Shown piece after piece: positions 50,298-62,405 of a DNA stretch of 64,000 bases; positions within the stretch are counted from its first letter, which is position 1, and every line of letters begins with the position of its first letter. Location: positions 37,944,347 to 38,008,346 of the forward strand of contig OY783203.1 in NCBI GenBank assembly GCA_963678705.1. The letters are read 5' to 3'. Made by a program: the position numbers and the translations under genes. The notes beneath the pieces were generated by a model that did no database searches, was not told the DNA's origin, and saw only the letters and a list, made by a program, of their open reading frames with translations. The stretch comes from Panorpa germanica. Its lineage: Eukaryota; Arthropoda; Insecta; Mecoptera; Panorpidae.

Positions 50298-51005
50298 TTA
50301 AAGGGGCACGGTAGTCTAGAATTTTCAAAAAATCGATTTTTGTTTTTTTTTGATATTTAGAAAGTATAGTCTAAATAGAATATATTCTGACATTTTTGTA
50401 AGGATATTGCCAATAGTTTCGTTTCTACAGCCGCTTTAGCATATATCAATAGCCATATCATACTTAAAACTTTTATCTTATTTATTTCAAAACTACTTTT
50501 TTTGGTATGGTGTTGTATATAAAAAACTATTCAACCGAATCGTCTGAAATTTTAATATGTTATTCACTACATCAATAGCTGTCGTTGGAACAAGAATCAT
50601 TTTTTTATTTGAATAATTTCGTATTTCTTTCATTAAATAATTGATAAAAAAATTTAAATTTAAATTTCAAAAGCGCGTCATTTTGTCAATTTTCAATTAC
50701 TTTTTTTTCTCTAGTTCCGACCATAACTGTACTCATAGTAATTAATAATTTTCTTGGTTTTTATTATTCAAATAAATAGAAGAGCCAAAATCTGCAATAA
50801 GGTACAGATCCAATTTTTATGACAGCGTCTACTTCAGCGTCATTTTTACCATATTTAACAATATTTTTTAATTTCAAAAAAGATTTTTTTGTGTGTAGAA
50901 TAAGTGTAATAATAAGCGTAAAAAGTTAAAATATCGTTTTTCATTATTTTTATAATAAAAAAACAATCCTCAAAATATCTAAAATTTTAGAGCTCTAGAC
51001 CAGCC
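50298..51005. mobile_element. TTAA-type element, second family
   Basis: The left border is ACTTAAAGGGGCACGGTAGT and the right border AGACCAGCCCCTTAAGC. Both show TTAA next to GGGGC in inverted orientation, followed by TCTAGA near each end. About 710 bp, AT-rich, without coding. The terminal match is short, so the call is moderate. Confidence 0.6.
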
Positions 51006-51456
51006 CCTTAAGCTAGTAATATTTACCTTCTTAGTAATAGAGATTCTAATTAAGTTATTTTATTAGTAACATTTAATCTACATATGTCTAAATTTTACTA
51101 AAAATCAGATTATAAAAATTCTGCATAAAAAACCATTTTCTTTTAACTTTAATACCGATATTTTATACAAATATTTCATATTGTTAATATAAGCATTTCC
51201 AGTGATCACATTTACTGCCTACTTAACGAAGCTTCTGAAAGCTTTATTGCTCACTTAATTATTTGAATCTCAGTTAATCGCCATATCAATCCCAAACTGA
51301 TCAATCATCATTCACAGAATTTCTGAGTAGATAATTACATTACTATATATCATTTACTCGTCACGCATTCCCTGTAACTGCTCCCCTCCGACTCCTTCGA
51401 GCCCATTTCCATCACTCAACGAATCAGTATTAAATCTAGGAGTATTAAGTACTTAC

Positions 51457-51603
51457 ACTTGCTGAGCCTCCCTAATGTTGACGTGGACTCTGACGATGCC
51501 TGAGGGGGGGCCGTGAGATCTTCGAAGTTGATTATGTATAAACAGATGTCGTCCACTTCTGACCTTATGGGAGCGATTACCTCCGAGCATAAAAACTTCG
51601 TAC
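51457..51603 (-). CDS. sei: ERG-type K+ channel (seizure-like), exon encoding the end of the PAS domain
   Basis: Internal coding exon of a voltage-gated ERG/KCNH2-family potassium channel, which repolarises excitable cells at the plasma membrane. On the minus strand a TTTTAG acceptor precedes it and a strong GTGTAAGT-type donor follows, used as AAGT|GTAAGT. It starts with two bases of a split Gly codon, then encodes TKFLCSEVIAPIRSEVDDIC followed by LYIINFEDLTAPP and a Ser/Thr-rich tail ending RLSK. The KFLC...APIRSE...DICLYIINFEDLT pattern matches the last beta strands of the ERG PAS domain (FLC...VPVKNE...FILNFE); EAG and ELK proteins have a different ending here. The exon ends in phase 1, which is what the next exon at 44431 needs (joined codon TTC, Phe). 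The preceding exon, expected to end in ...KDG, was not found before 64000. ERG versus ELK rests on the NFE motif. Confidence 0.82.
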
Positions 51604-52989
51604 CTAAAACGAAAACAATGACATATAATCAATATACTATTATTATGAAAAAAATATAAAATATAAGTACAATTTACATTAGATAGGAATCTATAGGTGT
51701 ATGTTGTGTTAGTATGACATTTTACAATGATATACGACTATAAGTTTATATTGAAAGTGAAGCAGCTCTGTAAAATATTCAATATTCAATTTGTTAGTTA
51801 AATGGCATACTATTAAAAGGGCAACATTGACAAAGAAATTATTCATTCATTTTTAGTTTAAACGAAATTGCTCTTTATTTAACGATACTTTTTTTTAAAT
51901 ATTGATTGTTTTTTAAATATTCATATTAGTAACTGTAATCAAATATTTGTCGTAACGGCAGAAAACACTTTATAAATACATACATACAATCTTCTGATGC
52001 TATTCGATCGTTTAACGTCTAAAATAAATTGAACTCTCGTTCAAATTACGAGAGTTCGGCAGCGACTCATACTTAAAACAAGTTGTGGGGTATAAACTGC
52101 CGATATAACTAAAAACCACTAACTCACTTATTTTTCTATAATGTATATAGAAACGAATAAGATAAAATTCATTATCGTATTATAGATTTATACCGCTCTT
52201 ATAACCTCTTTTAAGTATAAGTCGCCGCCGAACTATCGTGATTTTAATTATATTAATCTTTTCACTATGTAACTCAGAATGAGGGTCTTTCAATTTCTAA
52301 CGATCTTATCGCCAGATCATTCTTATAAATTACTTGCCAACTTTATGACAAGTATGTATAAGGCTCACTTTTAATTTATAAGAACGATCTTGTAAAAAAT
52401 ATTTTATCCCCAATGACGCACTTTTATATTTGGCAGGATACAGCACTAATGGAATTTATTTGTATCTGACAATGTGAGATTGTAGTATCCATAAGCTTTT
52501 ATTCCGTTAAAAGCATATTGGCATTAATAAAACAATAAATAAGAATATATCAATAAGATTCTAATAAGAGTACAATAACAACACCACTATCACTGAAAGC
52601 TCACATGTCGTTTGAACTTTGAAATCATCCGTACGAGAATTAATATTGACGACAAACAGTCGGGCTGCTACACAGTACCCAGTAAACATTTGGTGAAATA
52701 GAATGGCTAGGTGAAGTTCTAGTCACTCGTACATTTCAATTCTAACGTTTTACAAGTTGGAGCAACACAATTTTAGTTTAAATTGATTCTCTACCGGTCA
52801 CAGGAGTCGTTATTCAACAGTAAGCAGTCGTTGCGCCGTCTGTAGCTCATAAAAGAAACATTCCCTATGAACGACTGAATAGAAAACAAACGCGTTCATG
52901 ACAAGAAAATCATACGCATCTCGTCAAAGTGACTCCAAAATACTCCAAAATGTTTACTGGCTATTTATTTACTAGTTTTACCAAAAACT

Positions 52990-53125
52990 TACAAGCCTCA
53001 TTCTCACTCACTGTTTTAATATTTAATTTAGGTATTAATTTAAAATATTAATCTAGATTTTAGATTTCCAGAATAGACATTCCACTTTACATTTCAAAGT
53101 GTTTTAATTTAGTTGGTGAAACATA
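52990..53125 (+). repeat. MITE family 1 fragment, left end
   Basis: CCTCATTCTCACTCACTGTT, then ATTAATCTAGATTTTAGATT and TTAATTTAGTTGGTG match the left quarter of 26399-26893. Confidence 0.7.
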
Positions 53126-53289
53126 ATAAGGTTTTCTTTCTTTTTCTTCTCTTAAAAAAGTGAAAATCTGTGACCCATAAGGTCTTTAAAAAACAAAAAA
53201 AAAAATTGTGTACGGGACAGCTAAAAAGATTAAATTTCCCTCAAAAAAAAATGGAGCAAAATCTATTAAGTATACCAAAATAAATGACA

Positions 53290-53405
53290 AAAAACCACGT
53301 AGCTTCACTCTAACTCCCCCCTCCCCCCATACAGCACTGCGTAGCTTTCTATCAAATACCTCCCAGCCCCCCTAACCAAGCTACGTAGTTTATGGACAAC
53401 CCCTA
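53290..53405 (-). repeat. Fragment of a GGGGTTGTCCATAAACTACG-type MITE
   Basis: The plus strand ends AGCTACGTAGTTTATGGACA, ACCCC. Its complement is the start of a common insect MITE. C-rich runs (CCCCCCTCCCCCC) lie inside. The opposite terminus is not evident. Confidence 0.5.
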
Positions 53406-53693
53406 AGTGCTATTTTTCATAATATTCAACTTCATTCAATAGTCAACTTAAATTAAATTTTAAATTAAAACAGGTGCAAGGCTATACAATTTAAATCAAA
53501 TTTAAAATTAAAAATAAAATTAAAACAAGGAATGAGAATTTTAATTAATGCAGCTGTTTTAATTATAAAGTACATACAATAGATTCTACCTACGCATGTC
53601 AAAACTGTCTGTATATCATTGAAAATTGACTTAGATAGAATAAGATAAAGGATAAAACCACTAAAAGGTTTGATGGCTTTTTTAACATCGCAG

Positions 53694-54551
53694 CAGTGGT
53701 TCTTAAATGTTTTCAATCATATTTAGTGTTCAATATGAACTCACTTTATTAACCTGAACGCAATTAAATCTTAAATCTTCAATACTCCACATATATAACA
53801 AATATACAACAAATGCTCATCGCATAGACAAAACTTTAATATGTCTGAAGACTATAAGCAGGTATTTGAAAGCAGAGACAGCCTAAAAAACCTTATTGTC
53901 TTTATCAATGAAACACATTTAATCTCTTTATTTTAAATATTAATAAATTATTATTAAGAATATAAATAAATTTGATGTATTGCAAATGTTTATAAATGTA
54001 TATATTCTTTAAGTGCAAATAACTGTCGAAAGTTGATGCATTTAAATAAATATTAAAAAAAACATTTTGCAAACTTCTGACTAGTTCACTTATCGCATTA
54101 ATATTACCGACTTCATTTTTTAACACTAGTCTTGGGGACCCCAGGATATTTCCTCGGTTGCCCAGCCTAGTTACGCCCCTGATCCTAGATAAAAATGCAA
54201 CGTTTGAATTAGCTTGTAACACGAAAATTTCCATGTAAAAAGTAGAACGAACCTTAGAACTGTCTTGTAAAACAATTTTTTACCTGTAACGTTATGTACG
54301 AAGTTTTAAGATTTCACATAAGTTCGGATAGGACACAAGGAAGGCGGTACTTCGATCTACGTACTTATGAACCATAGTATGAATATAGCCGTGTGAACTA
54401 CATACCTCTCCGATAGAGTGGTATATTGATAAACACAAAAATAGAAGCTTGATTTCATGATAAAGTGTGCTAATGTAAAGTACATTACACTCTTAGTGAA
54501 ATTTTCTTACGATGAAAAGCTGTGTGACTTGAAATAGATTAGGAACCACTG
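53694..54551. mobile_element. Possible hAT-like element or composite
   Basis: Left CAGTGGTTCTTAAATG and right terminus with complement CAGTGGTTCCTAATC. A different hAT-like end (complement CAGGGGCGTAACTAGGCTGG) sits inside at about 54130-54181. The flanking octamers do not match, so this may be two overlapping fragments. Confidence 0.4.
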
Positions 54552-56845
54552 CTTTAAAGTCATATTAATATCGGCGACACACAGTCGGCTACGCGGTTAT
54601 TGTTTACCAGTTTTAATGCAGATGGTTTTCAATTACAAAGTAATATAGATTCTACCTACACATATCAAAATTGTTTCTATTCCATTAAACAAGAGAACTA
54701 CGCTAAGTAAGACAAAATCAGTACAAGCCTCGAACACTTAATTAACTTTGAAGCCGTGTATGATACTCGTACTACTAATATTTTAATGAAACCTGATATT
54801 TTTTGCTTGAAACAATTAAGCCCTGTAAAGGAGTTTGTAAATTCGCTATTATATGTGTTCTCTGATAACAAATTATATACACCATTGTTTTATTTTATAA
54901 TAACTTGCTTGTTATAAAATAACTTAATGGGGAATGCCAATTTTCAGTGACTTTCGATAAGAAAAAGAATTTTGGAATTAGCATACGGCAAACTAGGAAG
55001 TTTTGACCTTGCACTGCAAGACAATTTCTATATTATGAGAAAAAAAAAGCGAAGCTTGTAACGAGCTAGTAGCACTTCAAGATAATTTTTTACCTGGATG
55101 AAAAAACTGAAAAAAGAACCACAAAATAAACTTAAAGAAAAAGTGTTACAGAAAAACAACTTAAATATATTTTTCAGTTGAATATATTTTTAAGTTAAAT
55201 ATTGAAGAAGGCATTTTAGAATCCATAAAATTGTAAAACAGCAAAAAGTACAAAAGAAGGACAACTCGGATGAATACGGACCTCCTTTACAAACGAGGAA
55301 AGCAGGCAATTCCATTTGTACCAATGTATTTAATTACAATATTTAATTACACTATTAACACTATTTATCAGCTGGTGCTTGCTTTATACACCGAGCATAT
55401 TCCTTATTCATCTGAACTATATTTCAATTTAGGATTATGTAAAGTAAAATTGATACACTGCCCAATTAGTAAAAATAGAAGTTAAAGACAATTATTTATT
55501 AAAATTACACATTTTTAAGGAATGTAAAATTAAAACAAGAAGTATAAAATTTAATGACAAAACAAATTTAATTTCTTTATTTTAAATTTATTTATAAGTT
55601 GTAAATTATGAATTATGAATTACGAATAATGTATTGTAAATGTTAATAAAGTGCTAATAACTTTTAATAGTTTATGCACTAAAAATAAATATTAAAAAAA
55701 AAAAATTTTAATGAAACCATCACTTTCAATGCGGCTCTGAGTCAGAGCAAAAAGTCAAGCAGTCTTAACGCGGCGTCAGTCGAAGCAACTCGAGGTTAGA
55801 CGAAGTAACGGGTTACAAAATAAACAGAAGACACATTTTTTTATGAAATTTGTATGCTGGGGCGAGTCTATACATTTATACATGAATGTGTCAGTGATGA
55901 CGTCAGAACGCAGGGGCAAGTGCGAGATCACGATAGTTCTACAAATGACGCAGAAGTGACCTTTATAGTGTCAACCAGCTCGACTAGAACGATTTTATAA
56001 CAGTAAACATGTTTCTCGCGATCATTTTTGTCACAATTTGTATTTCTCTGTATGCGCTCCTTTCTAGTGTTCCTTTTCCATGAATCTATATTTATTAGAT
56101 TTAATAAAACACACCTCAAAGAATTATTACTGCTTCAGGTATATTTTTTAGTTGAGATGCAAACTGGGGTTAGGGCTGGGGTAATAATATCAAAACGTAC
56201 TAATTTACATTATGAATTCTGATGATAAATAATAAGAATTTCAATTAATTATTCATAACTTTCCTTAAAGACAATGAATTTATTGATTATCTATTAAAAT
56301 TATATTCAAGTTCAACAACCCTAATAAAATATAACGTGTTGTACTAGTTATTCTTGTTGCATCATTTCAGGCGCGTATTCAATAATTTCACTATTAAATA
56401 ATATATACAAGTAAATAACATATAAGTGAAGTAGTACTACTTATACCTTAAGCCATACTCAGCTATAAATATAGACTGCTAAAAACCTTAACCTAGATCT
56501 AACAAGACGCTAAACTAACAAGAGATAAATAAAAGTTAAAGAACATCACTCCGCACTAGTATAAATACATTTACAGATTTAAGAATCACAAGCTAAGCGA
56601 TATTTTAGTGACTACCGTGACAATTGCAGATGCTAGACAAAGTGAAAATAGCTAATGTTTATTTGTAAAACATATTTCAGAATTTGAAACACTAATCATT
56701 ATGTAACAAATGTGCTAAAGTATATATATACTATAGTAATATATAAATATGTATAATCAAAAATACTCAATAGAAATATTGTATCTATTAAACACATTTC
56801 TCCCATAGCTGGATAACGTTATAGCAGAATACATATAATCATTTT

Positions 56846-56868
56846 ATGACGTCACTCGGTGACGTCAT
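56846..56868. promoter_or_regulatory. Palindromic pair of CRE-like TGACGTCA sites
   Basis: ATGACGTCAC, TCG, GTGACGTCAT: a perfect 10-bp inverted repeat around three bases, giving two consensus CREB/ATF sites. It lies upstream of the visible channel exons on that gene's strand. Function is unproven. Confidence 0.35.
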
Positions 56869-57214
56869 ATATGACATACGAAATTATAACCTCTACTAAA
56901 TATAATACAAGATATATAAAGATGTAATAAATATATTTTTAAAAATATTGTAGATTTGAGTATATTTTTCTCTCACAGTTTATGTTATTTTACATATAGT
57001 AAACAAAGACAGCAATAGCTCGACGTAAATTTATGAATAACAGGATGGTTCTATGAGTACTTTATGTATATATAAAATAAATTATGAAAATATCTTTGAA
57101 TTCTTTGGATCAAATCTTTTTTTATAAAAGAATGTTACTATCGCTAATGTAATAAATTATATCTACTTATTTATATTACTTTTTTATTTAATATAATTAA
57201 CGTCGACTTATTTC

Positions 57215-57345
57215 CAATGCTGTACTGTCATCGACGACCTCCTACTATGTCGGTAGTTTTATGGGGTCGTGGTCTCATCCGCTTTCTGATAAGTTTATGA
57301 TTATGTACGTACATAACCAATTTAATTTGCAACCAACAAATATAA
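57215..57345 (-). mobile_element. tRNA-derived SINE copy, 3' half
   Basis: TGTCATCGACGACCTCCTAC, TATGTCGGTAGTTTTATGGG, GTCGTGGTCTCATCC, TGATTATGTACGTACATAAC: 3' half of the family on the minus strand, ending next to the element at 57353. Confidence 0.78.
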
Positions 57346-57352
57346 CAGTCCG

Positions 57353-57793
57353 AATAAGGCCTGTCGCACACTGCAAGCGTATTTCAGCGACGGCTTGGTT
57401 AAGCGACTAGAACTCTCAAAACAAGCAGACTCTTGTGTTCTTTGCATGTGTTGAACAATAATACATACATACCACATACCGATACGACAGTACGCCAAGT
57501 CAAACTTGTGTACTGTAGGGTGTATTGAAGTTGTTTTGCAATAACATAATTTATCATGAGAGCAAACTTTACCTTAATTTTTATCCAATACTTAAATTAA
57601 TTATAATTATAATAATATTTTTTTTGCATTCCCTTCCAGTCTGAGACGACTGATTGCATCTACAAGGTTCGGAAAGGTTAAGCGTAGCAGCATGTATTCG
57701 TTTGGTTAAAATTCGCTGATATACGCTTCTAGTATGAGAACTACGTAACGCCCGTATTCGGACGGCTTTGTCGCTTGCTGTGTGCGAGGTTCA
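57353..57793. mobile_element. Inverted-repeat DNA element with CGCACAC.GCAAGCG ends
   Basis: Left GGCCTGTCGCACACTGCAAG, CG; right GTCGCTTGCTGTGTGCGAGG, TT. The termini share CGCACACNGCAAGCG and a CGACGGC/GCCGTC block about 20 bp further in. It has higher GC than its surroundings and no coding sequence. Superfamily not assigned. Confidence 0.65.
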
Positions 57794-59469
57794 TTACATT
57801 TACAGGGGTAAATTTAGATAGGTAAAGCGTAGTAACGCGTATACGTCCGGTCAATATTAAGAAATATATATACTCGTATATATAAATATATCCCGAAGTA
57901 TAAAAGTTTGAAGATCCCTGTACTAACGATTGCTATTTTAGAGTTTACAATTACATGACATCAGTGAAATGAATATGTTCCAATGATAATACAAAATCCA
58001 TTAACAAACTTTTTTTGTCGTAATTTGTTATAATAAATTTGAAATTAATTTCTTTTATGTAAATGAGACATGTTGTTGACGGTTACAAATGTGACGGTCT
58101 GCTATTTTCGTTGTAATAGTTTCTAGAATATATATATTGATATACATTTTCTATTTAATATAAAACAATTTTTTGCTTGAAAAACTTGAAAACTACAACC
58201 TAGGCTTCTGAATTGAATATGAACATATTTCAAAATTTAGAAATTAAAAAATTGATAAAAGGGGCGTTTAGAAAATTAGGGAGCCCGGTAAAGTGAAATA
58301 AATAGTGTTAAAAAGTTAAATATTTTGTATAGGCTAACTTAGCTACCTGATTTACAACTAAAATTCAAAAATTCCCAATTTTTGAAAAAAACAATTGATC
58401 AAATAACGCAAAAATTTATAAAAATTTTAAATATTTTTTATTTTGTTAATGAAAGTAAAAAAATATATTTTTAAGATTGAACACCTGCTAAAATTATATT
58501 CAAGAGAAATATTATAATTTTATTGAAGCCAAATATTTTGATGTAAAAATAGAATTAAAATTTTAAATGCATTTTAAATTACATGAAATACTTTAAAAAA
58601 CGGGGCAAAGAGTGGTACATTTATTTGTTTCGAATTGTTGTTTCGTATTCAGTCTGGTGTTCTATCAAGAGTCTTAAAAATATGATGGAGAGTCTAGAGG
58701 CGTTAAGACTCGTCGATAAGACGCCAAAAAGATAAGCCTTTCTGAAATAGCTTAGACGCTTAAATGTATATTAAATGTACATTGGAAAAAAACATTTGAA
58801 AATTCTAAAGACTAAAATATTTGTTCAATAAAAAAACAGCGTAGAAACAATAGCTTAGGAGAAGGTATTTAGTAAATCGAGTCGCATACACAATCATAAC
58901 ATTCCACTGAATCTTAACAAAAACAAAAAAAAAACAAAATTAGGAAATCAAAAACTGGCAACGTTCCAATGTTGAGGTATTCTACAACTTGCCTAGAAAT
59001 ATATCAATACTGTCTCATGCCTGTTTATTTGTTTGTCTGTAGCAATATAGACACATGCGGTATGAGTACTGTCCAATCTGTACCTGCAGCTATAGAGAGA
59101 GATTATTATATGATTTACCAATAAAACCATGGAAAATCTACGTGGTAAAACTTCTTAACGTGTTATACAATTATACCAGGATTTTATACTTTTTATTAGA
59201 AAGAACTGCTAATTTATGTTTAATAGTTTCTCAGAATATTATTTTATTTTATTGCGAAAAACTTGCAAATTTCTATGAATAATAATTTGGTGGAGACATT
59301 AGGAAATTTCCGTGACGTCAGAGTATGAAAGATGTTTACGCTTTTATTATTATATCTCACTGAACAACACAGTTACATGTACTTAAAATTTACTTAACAT
59401 TAAAAAAACTTGTTTACTATGTAATTACTATTTATAAAGTAATTATTACATTTTAAACCAGATTTTATA

Positions 59470-59540
59470 TCAACGGCACAATGGCCTACAGCGTTGATGC
59501 CAGATAACTATATATTCGGATTTGATTTTCGGATCAGGGC
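59470..59540 (+). mobile_element. SINE head fragment
   Basis: CGGCACAATGGCCTACAGCG, TTGATGCC, and TTTTCGGATCAGGGC: the tRNA-like head on the plus strand, ending where the hairpin arm at 59536 begins. Confidence 0.65.
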
Positions 59541-59753
59541 ACGTATTCCTGAGTCTTGCGAACAACGATCGTGATCGAACAGATCTGATTTATATGAATG
59601 AAACATTTTACGAATCACTTTTAAAAGAGTACTATTCCTGAATTTTATTATTAATTATTATTATAGTTCAGTGATTTGTAAAATGTTTCATTCATATAAA
59701 TCAGATCTGTTCGATCACGATCGTTGTTCGCAAGACTCAGGAATACGTGCCCT
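59536..59753. repeat. Near-perfect inverted repeat (hairpin), 84-bp arms
   Basis: Left arm 59536-59619 and right arm 59670-59753 are complementary along 84 bases with a single mismatch (near 59612). They are separated by a 50-base AT-rich loop. The arm carries AGGGCACGTATTCCTGAGTC, TTGCGAACAACGATCGTGAT and CGAACAGATCTG. Such identity suggests a young inverted duplication, or selection or conversion keeping the arms paired. No protein frame or known transposon terminus was seen. Confidence 0.95.
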
Positions 59754-60998
59754 CGGAGGAAATTTTCTCGGAGCCCCTTTTATAAAATTTTGAAGTATGT
59801 TCGCATTCAATAACGTTAAATACATGCAAAATTTCACCTTTCTATCTTTTACGAATACAAAGTTATACAGCAAAAAAGAGCCCACTATTTTTCCAGTTTT
59901 TCCAAAATTACGGATTCCCAGGAAATTCAGGGAAAAATCTAAGGAAGCCAAAAGCCTTAGAATTTTTTTTCACTACGAAATAGGAAATTTTCAAAAACTT
60001 CGCAGTTTTCGAGCTACCATACAAAATTCAGTACCAAACATATAAGAATATAAGACTATAAGAATATAAGATCATAAATATACACCTGGAAGATTATAAT
60101 ATAGGATTTTAGGATTTCAATAATCCAAAAAAATAAAATATTAATTCTAAAAAGGTTATTTTGCGATTCTAATGGCAATAAAATAGGTCACAGGATGATT
60201 ACATTTAACACGGAACGAGTAAGCTAAAATATTTAAATAAATTTTTAACAATTTTTATTTTTAATAAATAAACGTATTTTACTATTTACACATAACACGT
60301 ATTTCAACAAATAATATTTTATTGAAAAGCATTATATATTTTGTATTATACTTTACGAGCAACAACTCTTTGAATAATAAATATGCGTAATGACCATCCA
60401 AATTGTCTGCTCTTTGAACTTGAACAACATGTTAATCAAAAGTTCCATATGAATCTACTTCCACCGATTTCGTTTGATTAGCAAAAAGGAAAGGCAACTG
60501 TCTGTCTCAATATACTTATAAACAAACTTGATTTCTTAGAAGTGTTTATTATTTTTAGTTTTTAAGTTTGTACAAACTTAGCATCAATTTAAGTAAATTA
60601 TTGAATATTTTTTATTTATAATTTATTTTGTTTTAACAAAAAGAGTAATCAAAACTAAATAAAATATATTTTAACAATAGAATTATAAATTTTTGGATTA
60701 TTGCCAATTTTCTGTTACAAACACTTTAATATAGATTTGGTTTTAGTAGCGGTTGCTGACATGGAGGTATAAGGGAATGAGCTGACCTTTTCATTATCAT
60801 GACATACTATAAAATGTGATAACGGACAAATATAAGCATGTGCTATTGTTGTAATTTGAAATAACACAATAAATATCGAAGTGATACAAATGCAAAAACA
60901 TAAGGAATAATCGTCAACCGCCGAAGCGACAACAAGGTGATATATCTATATCATTTGTTAGGCAACGCGCAATACTTTGCTGAGAATTTTGGGCTGCT

Positions 60999-61245
60999 GT
61001 GATACAGGAACATATTGCTTGCAACACCGCCTTTTTTAGTAATCGTTCAGTAGTTTCAGTGATGTCCTCTTTGATGAGACCCAAATCTCTTTCTTCAGAT
61101 TTGGAAAGAAGAAATAGTCGCAGAGAGCTATATCTGGAGAATATGTTGGATGGGGTAGCAGTGCGTAGCCTAATTTATGGATTTCTGCAATGGTCAATGC
61201 CGTTCAACGTCTGTCACACACAAATTAAATGATGCAGCTTACTCA
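60999..61245 (-). pseudogene. Mariner transposase fragment
   Basis: The minus strand encodes AEIHKLGYALLPHPTYSPDI followed by ALCDYFFFPNLKKEIW. This is the mariner catalytic-region signature (LGYELLPHPPYSPDLAPCDYFLF), in which the CDY Asp is the third acidic residue. Frameshifts and stops follow on both sides. No inverted termini were identified around it. The plus-strand 77-codon frame over it is a shadow. Confidence 0.82.
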
Positions 61246-61316
61246 AATTTTGACAGTGGTCTATTAATAAATAGCAGTTGATGGGAGCTGCGTGGGAAAT
61301 TCAAAAATTATCACTA

Positions 61317-61936
61317 AATGGGCTTGTGTCCTATGTCTTAATTTCTATTAAGGTGTACTATATATTGATAAAGTGGGTTACTAGAACCTCAAATGTTCAA
61401 TTATTTTTTAATACCTCTTTATATGTTCAGAGATATTAACAATTAAAAAATTCATTTTGTCTCTTTTATTATTAAAGGTATTCAACGTTGTACACATTCC
61501 AAATGCATGTGACATCACAACCGCTGCCAACCTCACAGCTCATAAATCTGTATTTATATATCAAAATATCAAATATTATTTACAGCTATTTCAAGGAACA
61601 ATAAAATTTCAATATTATGTCTGCCTTAGCAGGGTTAAATCAAATAAAAACTTATTATTCTTTGACTTGACTTGATATTTCGACTACCAACAACTACAAA
61701 ACATTACCACAACATTGACCTACCCAACAAATAACTGACGTTAAAATACATTTCACGTCATACAAATATGGTCGACCATCTCACAGCGCTAAAACTACAA
61801 TTCAAATTTTTAATTGCTATATCTCCGTCAACATTTAGATATTTAATAAAATAGACACGCCAATATACATTTATTAAGATCAATTTCAATCAACAATTGA
61901 AAAATCGAAGAATAAAAAATGAGCCACAAGCCCATT
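61317..61936 (-). mobile_element. Dispersed repeat D, complete copy
   Basis: 620 bp bounded by AATGGGCTTGTG and its complement CACAAGCCCATT. It is an inverted counterpart of 46560-47184 at high identity and of 37590-37950 in part. With intact short terminal inverted repeats and no coding it behaves as a MITE. The flanks (ATCACTA / ATCAATC) give no convincing target duplication. Confidence 0.85.
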
Positions 61937-62349
61937 ATCAATCATTCCGTTCGAAGTTGCGATTATCCCAGAAAGTTTGGATATACACGACTCCGAACGG
62001 TATACGTAAACTAAACACTAAATATTATAACAATGTTGCTTTGTAAATAAATTTTGTAATATTAAAAAGCGTAGTACGCGTTATCAAAGCTGTGGTAATT
62101 GTTCATTATTTTCAGTCAGTCTTTCAATTACTCTCCTTTGAAATAAAATACATAAATATTCCACTAGATTACGTTACTCTCATTAAAATGTATGTGGCAC
62201 ATTAAACAGGATATGTACATGCAAGAAGATTACAAGAATAACAGAATGTTATAGAAATTATATGTCATCCATCCCTAGTATTCCAATAAAATAATCTCAC
62301 GCCTAAGCTGCAAACGTTTTTTTCATTTGACACACCTAATTTTTTTATA

Positions 62350-62405
62350 GATTACATGCCAGTTTGGTGTAAAGCACTAATGCTCTCAGTCACAGAGTCA
62401 TTGAA
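62350..62405 (-). mobile_element. SINE head fragment
   Basis: GCCAGTTTGGTGTAAAGCAC, TAATGCTCTCAGTCACAGAG: part of the tRNA-like head on the minus strand. Confidence 0.5.

Larger units (their letters stand above)
44432..51456 (-). other. Channel-gene intron (7.0 kb)
   Basis: Contains four SINE copies, a MITE family 1 fragment, repeat D, a hAT-like element and a TTAA element. 46130-46460 is C-rich and includes near-repeats of TGCATA/TGCATGGTGCA; 48870-49900 shows nothing recognisable. Confidence 0.6.

Noticed and set aside
51457-51603. Reading YEVFMLGGNRSHKV... in another frame of the channel exon
   Set aside because: Fully open, but it does not join in phase with the next exon. The TKFLC frame does and matches the ERG PAS domain.
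53905-54234. 109-codon minus-strand frame
   Set aside because: Overlaps hAT-like repeat ends and is otherwise Asn/Ile/Tyr-rich; no domain.
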